Positions 7,720 through 12,520 of a DNA stretch of 12,520 nt are shown in pieces. The stretch is taken from assembly GCA_013152195.1 (NCBI GenBank), contig JAADGU010000013.1, positions 1 to 12,520 on the forward strand. The letters run 5' to 3'. Under the pieces are notes generated by a model. That model saw only the letters and a list, made by a program, of their open reading frames with translations. It was not told the DNA's origin and searched no databases. Both the position numbers and the translations under genes were made by a program. The first letter of the stretch is position 1. Every line of letters starts with the position of its first letter. This stretch comes from Nitrospirota bacterium. GTDB taxonomy: Bacteria > Nitrospirota > Thermodesulfovibrionia > Thermodesulfovibrionales > JdFR-85.

Positions 7720-8910
7720 ATGAGTGACATGCTGAAAGATATAAAAGGCCCGGACGATATCAAGAAACTTGATCTTCCCGCCCTGATCGAGCTATCAGGC
7801 GAGATCAGGGAGCGGATTATTGAGACTGTATCCTGCACGGGTGGACACCTTGCCTCAAGCCTCGGAGTTATTGAACTGACCATTGCACTTCACTATGTGC
7901 TCGACTCTCCTGTTGACAAGATCATCTGGGATGTCGGACATCAGTCCTATTCACATAAACTGATTACCGGCAGGGAGGAGAGGTTCTCAACACTGAGACA
8001 GTACAGGGGAATCTCCGGTTTTCCAAAAAGAACAGAGAGCCCTCACGACCATTTTGGTACAGGACACAGTTCCACTTCCATCTCCGCAGCCCTTGGAATG
8101 GCAGAGGCAAGGGAGCTTAAAGGAGAGGATTTCAATGTGGTGGCAGTAATAGGTGATGGAGCAATGACATCAGGCCTCGCTTTTGAGGGCCTGAACAATG
8201 CAGGGCATCTCGGCATACCCCTTATCGTTGTGCTCAATGACAATGAGATGTCCATATCCAGAAATGTAGGCGCACTCTCCAGTTATTTTAACAGAATACT
8301 CACAGGTGAGCTATACCAGAGGTTCAAAAAAGATACCAAGGCCTTTCTTGAAGGGATTCCAAAGGTTGGAGACAGGATGTACCGTCTTGCCCACAAGCTT
8401 GAAGAGACTGTGAAGAGCTTATTGCTTCCGGGACATATATTTGAAGAGCTTGGATTTAACTACATTGGACCAATAGACGGTCACAATATCGAAAACATGA
8501 TAGAGACTTTCAAGAGAATCAGGCGTGCTGACGGCCCCGTACTGGTCCATGTGATTACCACTAAAGGGAAAGGATATGAGTTTTCAGAAAAAAATCCCTC
8601 ATGGTTTCATGGTGTGGGGCCCTTTGAGCTTACGACAGGCTCACCAAAGGGAACAGGTGGGCTTGCATCTTACAGTGACGTCTTTGGCAATACCCTCACA
8701 GAGCTTGCAAAAAAAGACGAGAGGGTTGTTGCAGTTGTTGCAGCAATGACAGAGGGGACAGGTCTGGGCGACTTTGCCCGAACCTTTCCTGACAGGTTCT
8801 TTGATGTTGGAATTGCAGAACCTCATGCAGTCACCTTTGCAGCAGGTCTTGCAGCCAATGGGTTCATACCTGTGGTGGCAGTATACTCCATTCCTGCAGA
8901 GGTCCTATGA
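7720..8910 (+). CDS. dxs: 1-deoxy-D-xylulose-5-phosphate synthase, N-terminal part before a frameshift
   Basis: Dxs makes 1-deoxy-D-xylulose 5-phosphate from pyruvate and glyceraldehyde 3-phosphate with thiamine diphosphate, the first MEP-pathway step. The start is ATG 7720 (MSDMLKDIKG), one base after the ispA stop. The thiamine-binding domain shows WDVGHQSYSHK and the GDG...N signature (GDGAMTSG, then LNDNEMSIS). GIAEPHAVTFAAGLA carries the catalytic Glu, with Pro where Gln is usual. The frame is intact for 390 codons to PVVAVYS at 8889, then reads IPAEVL and meets tandem TGA stops at 8908-8913. The family block YSTFLQR continues in the next frame from 8891, so the last six codons are out of frame. 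Two bases appear lost from a Thr codon at 8890. Restored length would be 628 residues, normal for Dxs. Confidence 0.9.
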   Translation: MSDMLKDIKGPDDIKKLDLPALIELSGEIRERIIETVSCTGGHLASSLGVIELTIALHYVLDSPVDKIIWDVGHQSYSHKLITGREERFSTLRQYRGISGFPKRTESPHDHFGTGHSSTSISAALGMAEARELKGEDFNVVAVIGDGAMTSGLAFEGLNNAGHLGIPLIVVLNDNEMSISRNVGALSSYFNRILTGELYQRFKKDTKAFLEGIPKVGDRMYRLAHKLEETVKSLLLPGHIFEELGFNYIGPIDGHNIENMIETFKRIRRADGPVLVHVITTKGKGYEFSEKNPSWFHGVGPFELTTGSPKGTGGLASYSDVFGNTLTELAKKDERVVAVVAAMTEGTGLGDFARTFPDRFFDVGIAEPHAVTFAAGLAANGFIPVVAVYSIPAEVL

Positions 8911-9604
8911 TGAGATCCTTCACGATGTCTGCCTCCAGAACCTGCCCGTGGTCTTTGCCATTGACAGGGCCGGCATAGTCGGGGATGACGGCCCGACACA
9001 TCACGGAGCCTTTGATATAAGCTACCTCAGACATATCCCAAATCTTGTGATTATGGCCCCGAAAGACAAGGGAGAATTTACTGAGATGCTCGGTTTTGCC
9101 ATCTCTTTGAAGAGGCCTGTTGCCATAAGATACCCAAGGGGAAGCTGCACTGAGCAGTTTGACCATACTCAGCAACCTCTGAGGCTCGGAGAGGGAGAGA
9201 TATTGATGGATGGCAACGACCTTGCCCTCTTTGCCATCGGCAGCATGGTTTACCCTGCTTATAAAGCCGCTCAGCGATTGAGGGCAGAGGGTGTCAGCAC
9301 AATGGTGGTAAATGCGCGCTTTGCAAAACCCCTTGACAATGATATACTTCTCAGAATCTCAGACAGCGTAAAAAATCTTGTTACAATAGAAGAGAATTCC
9401 GTGGCCGGTGGTTTTGGCTCCTCCGTTCTTGAGACACTCAGCAGTATGGGCGTACATGATATGAATGTGAGGATTATGGGCATACCCGATATATTTGTTG
9501 AACAGGGCCCTCAAAGCGTTCTGAAAAGACTGCTGGGCCTGGATGAGGATGGCATCTTTGTAACAGCTTCTTCCCTTATAAAGCATACAAAGTCACGACA
9601 TTGA
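8891..9604 (+). CDS. dxs: 1-deoxy-D-xylulose-5-phosphate synthase, C-terminal part after the frameshift
   Basis: This frame continues Dxs from FLQRSYDEILHDV through the rest of the pyrimidine-binding domain (FAIDRAGIVGDDGPTHHGAFD, with the conserved His pair) and the transketolase C-terminal domain, ending TKSRH at the TGA of 9602-9604. The frame is open upstream to an ATG at 8774, but the bases between there and 8890 are coding in the other frame, so that start is not real. No internal start with a good ribosome site was found, so this part would be made only if the frame is restored. All conserved residues look intact on both sides, which argues for a very recent lesion or a sequence error. 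The last four bases overlap the TTG start of tlyA. Confidence 0.88.
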   Translation, partial: FLQRSYDEILHDVCLQNLPVVFAIDRAGIVGDDGPTHHGAFDISYLRHIPNLVIMAPKDKGEFTEMLGFAISLKRPVAIRYPRGSCTEQFDHTQQPLRLGEGEILMDGNDLALFAIGSMVYPAYKAAQRLRAEGVSTMVVNARFAKPLDNDILLRISDSVKNLVTIEENSVAGGFGSSVLETLSSMGVHDMNVRIMGIPDIFVEQGPQSVLKRLLGLDEDGIFVTASSLIKHTKSRH

Positions 9605-10356
9605 AGGAAAGACTTGACAAGCTCCTGATAAAAAAGGGAATTGTATCTTCCCGGGAAAGGGCAAAAGCCTTGATTCTTGAGGGAAGGGTTCTTGTAAACA
9701 GAGCACCTGTTGACAAGGCAGGTACCCTGGTTGACGAAGGGGCAGAAATTGTCCTGAGAGGAGAAGACCTTCCTTACGCAAGCCGCGGAGGACTGAAGCT
9801 GGAGGGCGCACTCGGGCATTTTCATATTCAGCTTGATGGCCTTGTTGCTATGGATGTGGGAGCCTCTACCGGAGGGTTCACTGACTGTATGCTCCAGAAG
9901 GGCGCAAGGAAGGTATACGCAGTTGATGTTGGATATGGACAGCTCTCCTGGAAACTGAGAAAGGACCCCAGGGTTGTGGTCCTTGAGAGGACAAACATCA
10001 GGTATCTGACAGGGGATTCGATTCCCGAGAAAGTCGATTTTGTTACAATAGATGTCTCTTTTATATCACTCTTAAAGGTTGTCCCGAAAGTACTTGAGTT
10101 TCTCAAGGATGGCGGGGGAATACTTGCACTCATAAAACCACAGTTTGAGGTTGGCAAGGGAGAGGTGGACAAAGGGGGAGTGATAAAAAGCGATGAGAAG
10201 AGAATGAACGTTGTCAGGAGTATCACCGAGGGTTTTGAGTCACTGGGACTTGAAGTGCAAGGTGTATCTGAATCCCCCTTAAAGGGGCAAAAAGGCAATA
10301 TAGAATATTTTATTTATATGATAAAACCGGATTCCGCCAGCACACCGATACGTTGA
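9601..10356 (+). CDS. tlyA: TlyA-family rRNA 2'-O-methyltransferase with S4 domain
   Basis: TlyA-family proteins are cytoplasmic SAM-dependent 2'-O-ribose methyltransferases of rRNA; in mycobacteria this governs capreomycin sensitivity, and some relatives are annotated as hemolysins. The 251 residues comprise an S4 RNA-binding domain (about 2-60, RLDKLLIKKG...RVLVNR) and an FtsJ/RrmJ-like Rossmann domain. SAM motif I is DVGASTGGFTD (85-95). The KDKE catalytic tetrad is visible as K66 (SRGGLKL), D151 (DVSF), K179 (KPQFE) and E235 (NIEYF). The start is TTG at 9601, overlapping the dxs stop by 4 bases (TTGA), a classic coupled junction. Adjacent dxs-tlyA is a common bacterial arrangement. Length and motifs are normal. 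Confidence 0.93.
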   Translation: MKERLDKLLIKKGIVSSRERAKALILEGRVLVNRAPVDKAGTLVDEGAEIVLRGEDLPYASRGGLKLEGALGHFHIQLDGLVAMDVGASTGGFTDCMLQKGARKVYAVDVGYGQLSWKLRKDPRVVVLERTNIRYLTGDSIPEKVDFVTIDVSFISLLKVVPKVLEFLKDGGGILALIKPQFEVGKGEVDKGGVIKSDEKRMNVVRSITEGFESLGLEVQGVSESPLKGQKGNIEYFIYMIKPDSASTPIR

Positions 10357-10403
10357 GACAGTGGCCCGCGTCTCAGGTCCCCTTGCATAATCTGAGATAA
10401 AAA

Positions 10404-11090
10404 ATGGCAGAAGAAAAACTTATAGGCATTGACCTGTCCGTAGCATCTGAAGAGGTGATCCGTATACTCCTGGATGACCCCTCAGATGCAACCATATTCA
10501 GTGAACTAATGGCTACTAACAGGCTGCGGCCTGAGATATTGCGGCTCCTTTATGACCATCCGAAGACTCCTGTTGAGATTGCAGCAGAAGCTGCATCACT
10601 GTTAAGCCTTCCTGTAAAAATGACAACGGGGGCTGCTGACCTTGTCACTGAAAAACAAGCAGAGGTCAGACTTCAGAAGAAAGGGAGCATACTCCAGAGG
10701 ATTCAGAGGTTAAGCGTGGGGCAGAGGATACAGCTTGCGCTGAAAGGCGGAAAGGATATCAGAAATGTCCTTATAAGAGACCCTAACAGGGAAGTGGTTA
10801 TCAAGGTGCTTGAGAACCCGAAGATAACCGAAAATGAAGTGGAGATGATAGCAAGAAATCCTTCATCTCCTGACGATGCCCTGCGATATATTTTTAAGAA
10901 AAAAGACTGGATACGAAAATATAATATAGTGCTTTCCCTTGCGTCTAATCCAAAAACACCTATCGGAATTTCAATGCCTTTGATAACACGCCTGAGAATG
11001 CATGATCTTGTTATCCTTGAAAAGAACAAAAACATCCCCGAGGCTGTCAGGAATGCCGTAAAAAGGTACCTTAAGCTGAGGAAAAAGTAG
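10404..11090 (+). CDS. Uncharacterised helical-repeat protein (228 residues)
   Basis: No enzyme motif, signal peptide or membrane segment is visible, so the product should be cytoplasmic. It carries recurring units of about 13 residues built on an N/D-P-x-x-(T/S)-P turn followed by a helix: DHPKTPVEIAAEA (51-63), RDPNREVVIKVL (125-136), ENPKITENEVEMIA (137-150), RNPSSPDDALRYI (151-163), SNPKTPIGISMPL (181-193) and a weaker KNKNIPEAVRNAV (207-219). This looks like a leucine-rich-variant or HEAT-like solenoid, a fold that usually binds protein or RNA. I recall similar unnamed proteins in Geobacter-type genomes but no function. A basic linker (about 83-113) separates an acidic N-terminal third from the repeats. 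It starts 47 bases after tlyA with a weak ribosome site and is probably in the same transcript. Confidence 0.85.
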   Translation: MAEEKLIGIDLSVASEEVIRILLDDPSDATIFSELMATNRLRPEILRLLYDHPKTPVEIAAEAASLLSLPVKMTTGAADLVTEKQAEVRLQKKGSILQRIQRLSVGQRIQLALKGGKDIRNVLIRDPNREVVIKVLENPKITENEVEMIARNPSSPDDALRYIFKKKDWIRKYNIVLSLASNPKTPIGISMPLITRLRMHDLVILEKNKNIPEAVRNAVKRYLKLRKK

Positions 11091-11136
11091 ACCGTATAAA
11101 ATCAAAAACCTTTGTCAGGGGGGAGAAGTGCAAGTA

Positions 11137-12261
11137 ATGCCGGAATTTGTCAGGTCATCCACCTGGGAAAAAGTCCTGAACTTTATAGCAACAAGTGATG
11201 AGCCCGCCCCTTATCTGCTGATGGATAAGGACGTAGTCAGGGAAAAAGCGTCTGTCATCGGCAAAGGTATCCGTAATTGCCGTGTATACTATGCTGTAAA
11301 GGCGAACCCTCATATGGAGATTGCCGGATTGCTCGACAGGCCAGGCATGAACTATGAGATTGCCTCTGAAGGAGAGCTGAAAATACTCTCCGCACTCGGG
11401 ATAAAACCCAAAAGGATTATATCCAGTAATCCGGTAAAAAGTCCTGCTTTTATCAGGTATGCCGTAGATTATGGCGTAGAATATTTTGCCTTTGACTCTG
11501 TGGCAGAGGTGGATAAACTTGCAGCTTATGCTCCGGGATGCAATCTCTATGTAAGGCTGACAGTGCCCAATGAGGGAAGTGAATGGCCCCTGAGCAAAAA
11601 GTTTGGCATCGAGCCTGATACGGCAATAGATCTCCTCTTGTATGCCCGGGAACGGGGGCTTAATCCTGTTGGTATTACATTCCACGTAGGGTCTCAGTGT
11701 ACGAATGTTTATAACTGGAGTATGGCCCTCGATAAGGTTAGCTCAGTCTGGAACGGTGCTGAAAATATGGGAATAAGGCTTAAGATCTTGAATATTGGCG
11801 GAGGGTACCCGATCAGGTACACGAAAGAGGTTATCGACATACAGAGTATTGAGGAGATGATCGATACACTCATTGCTCAAAAATTCCCTGAAGATATTCA
11901 GGTGCAGTTGGAGCCAGGCCGTGCAGTAGTTGGAGATGCCGGTGTATTTGTCACTTCTGTTATTGGAAAGGCCAGGAGGGAAAACGTTAACTGGTTATAT
12001 ATCGATGTTGGGGTATTTAACGGCCTTATGGAAAGCATTGGCGGGATAAAGTATCAATACATGGTAGGCAGCAGGGCCAGCACACAAAAATGGACAATAG
12101 CAGGGCCGAGCTGTGACAGCTTTGATGTTATAGCCCATGAGGTTGAACTGCCGGAACCAATGATTGGAGACCACCTGCTGATTCTTTCCGCAGGAGCCTA
12201 TACAATATCCTATGCATCTGAATTTAACGGATTTCCTGTACCGAAGACTATACTGATATGA
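11137..12261 (+). CDS. Fold-type III PLP decarboxylase, probably ornithine (or lysine) decarboxylase
   Basis: The protein belongs to the Orn/DAP/Arg decarboxylase group 2 (alanine-racemase-like barrel plus C-terminal beta domain). The most likely reaction is ornithine to putrescine. The PLP lysine is K55 in YYAVKANP, HVGSQ follows at about 183-187, the phosphate loop is GGGYP (221-225) and EPGR (259-262) contacts PLP. The partner-subunit Cys-Asp pair of ornithine decarboxylases appears as C326-D327 in GPSCDSFD, and AGAYT supplies the conserved Tyr (355). The LysA signature does not fit well. I chose ATG 11137 (374 residues) because the GGGGGGAG site ends 11 bases before it; GTG at 11128 lies only 2 bases from that site. 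A probable spermidine synthase follows, supporting a polyamine role. Confidence 0.87.
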   Translation: MPEFVRSSTWEKVLNFIATSDEPAPYLLMDKDVVREKASVIGKGIRNCRVYYAVKANPHMEIAGLLDRPGMNYEIASEGELKILSALGIKPKRIISSNPVKSPAFIRYAVDYGVEYFAFDSVAEVDKLAAYAPGCNLYVRLTVPNEGSEWPLSKKFGIEPDTAIDLLLYARERGLNPVGITFHVGSQCTNVYNWSMALDKVSSVWNGAENMGIRLKILNIGGGYPIRYTKEVIDIQSIEEMIDTLIAQKFPEDIQVQLEPGRAVVGDAGVFVTSVIGKARRENVNWLYIDVGVFNGLMESIGGIKYQYMVGSRASTQKWTIAGPSCDSFDVIAHEVELPEPMIGDHLLILSAGAYTISYASEFNGFPVPKTILI

Positions 12262-12269
12262 AGACAGTT

Positions 12270-12397
12270 TCTCGCAAAGGCGCTAAGCTCGCAAAGGCCG
12301 CAAAGAATGCTAAGGAAAGTGTCTGTTTATAATTTCTCTTTCGGTTAGATTCTAAATATACTTTATACTTTTTAGCGAACCTGGCGCCTTTGCGAGA
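12270..12397. repeat. Large inverted repeat with GCAAAGGCGC arms
   Basis: TCTCGCAAAGGCGC (12270-12283) and GCGCCTTTGCGAGA (12384-12397) are perfect 14-bp inverted arms separated by 100 bases. Similarity continues inward for another dozen bases with mismatches, several of them G-U compatible. The left arm also repeats GCAAAG three times (12273-12278, 12291-12296, 12300-12305). The element starts 8 bases after the decarboxylase stop and ends 38 bases before the next gene. It resembles dispersed 'CGCAAAGGCGC' intergenic elements I have seen in other bacterial genomes. It carries no gene; it could act as an mRNA structure between the two polyamine genes. Confidence 0.75.
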
Positions 12398-12435
12398 GAA
12401 TATTTTTAAAAGAATAAATTAAAGGAGGCTTTTAT

Positions 12436-12520
12436 ATGATCAGGTTTTTTGAAAAAGACCCCTACTCACCAATTCAATACGTCTATGATGTGGAAAAGAT
12501 ACTTTATAAGGGCAAAAGCC
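12436..12520 (+). CDS. speE: Probable spermidine synthase (polyamine aminopropyltransferase), N-terminal fragment
   Basis: Only 28 codons are present before the window ends: MIRFFEKDPYSPIQYVYDVE then KILYKGKS. The Y-x-V-x-K-(I/V)-L-Y-x-G-K-S pattern is the beta strand that opens many bacterial spermidine synthases, which transfer an aminopropyl group from decarboxylated S-adenosylmethionine to putrescine. A very strong AAAGGAGG site (12421-12428) lies 7 bases before the ATG. The upstream decarboxylase would supply putrescine, which agrees with the call. The catalytic Asp residues are beyond the edge, so the assignment rests on the N terminus and neighbourhood. Confidence 0.6.
   Translation, partial: MIRFFEKDPYSPIQYVYDVEKILYKGKS

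Noticed and set aside
8897..8913. A prfB-like programmed +1 frameshift at the TGA, with AGAGG a few bases upstream of CTA-TGA
   Set aside because: Shifting at the stop would keep IPAEVL in place of the conserved FLQRSY, so the change of frame must occur upstream at 8890. The CTA to TAT slip would also pair poorly.
1..12520. CRISPR arrays, transposase or phage genes, defence systems
   Set aside because: Every long coding region is accounted for by housekeeping or metabolic families plus one repeat protein. The repeats seen are isolated palindromes, not regularly spaced arrays.

Overview
The window looks like an ordinary chromosomal stretch from a free-living, moderate-GC Gram-negative-type bacterium. 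Gene content and protein style (a DUF4416 protein, ClpC with a TlpA-type thioredoxin, guaB-guaA-ispA-dxs-tlyA, and a repeat protein of a type I associate with deltaproteobacteria and relatives) fit a Nitrospirota/Desulfobacterota-like lineage. That placement is inference from memory of the families, not a computed result. No phage genes, transposase, CRISPR array, tRNA or rRNA were seen.

Left arm (1-3303, minus strand): a clpC promoter near 3274-3303 drives clpC (AAA+ unfoldase), followed 3 bases later by a membrane-anchored TlpA/ResA-like thiol-disulfide oxidoreductase. After an 85-base gap with short direct repeats comes the start of a DUF4416-family gene that runs off the left edge. The clpC leader holds a 17-bp dyad, a second pair of complementary blocks and a possible 28-codon upstream reading frame whose stop overlaps the clpC start.

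Divergent intergenic region (about 3178-3772): besides the clpC leader it contains a 14-bp direct repeat inside a 47-codon minus-strand open frame, a degenerate palindromic element of the 'GTCATTGCGAG' type, and a candidate guaB promoter.

Right arm (3773-12520, plus strand): guaB and guaA (IMP to XMP to GMP) are followed by ispA and dxs (isoprenoid precursor supply and C15 prenyl diphosphate), tlyA (rRNA 2'-O-methyltransferase with S4 domain), a 228-residue helical-repeat protein of unknown function, a fold-III PLP ornithine/lysine decarboxylase-like enzyme, and, after a large inverted repeat, the first 28 codons of a probable spermidine synthase. The last two would form a small polyamine unit.

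The most striking anomaly is dxs: the reading frame breaks near base 8890, inside a conserved block, where the sequence looks like a 2-base loss. dxs is normally essential in organisms using the MEP pathway, so this is either a sequencing/assembly error, a recent pseudogene with a second copy elsewhere, or (less likely) recoding. I found no clear novel multi-gene system; the remaining interest lies in intergenic repeats and the clpC leader.
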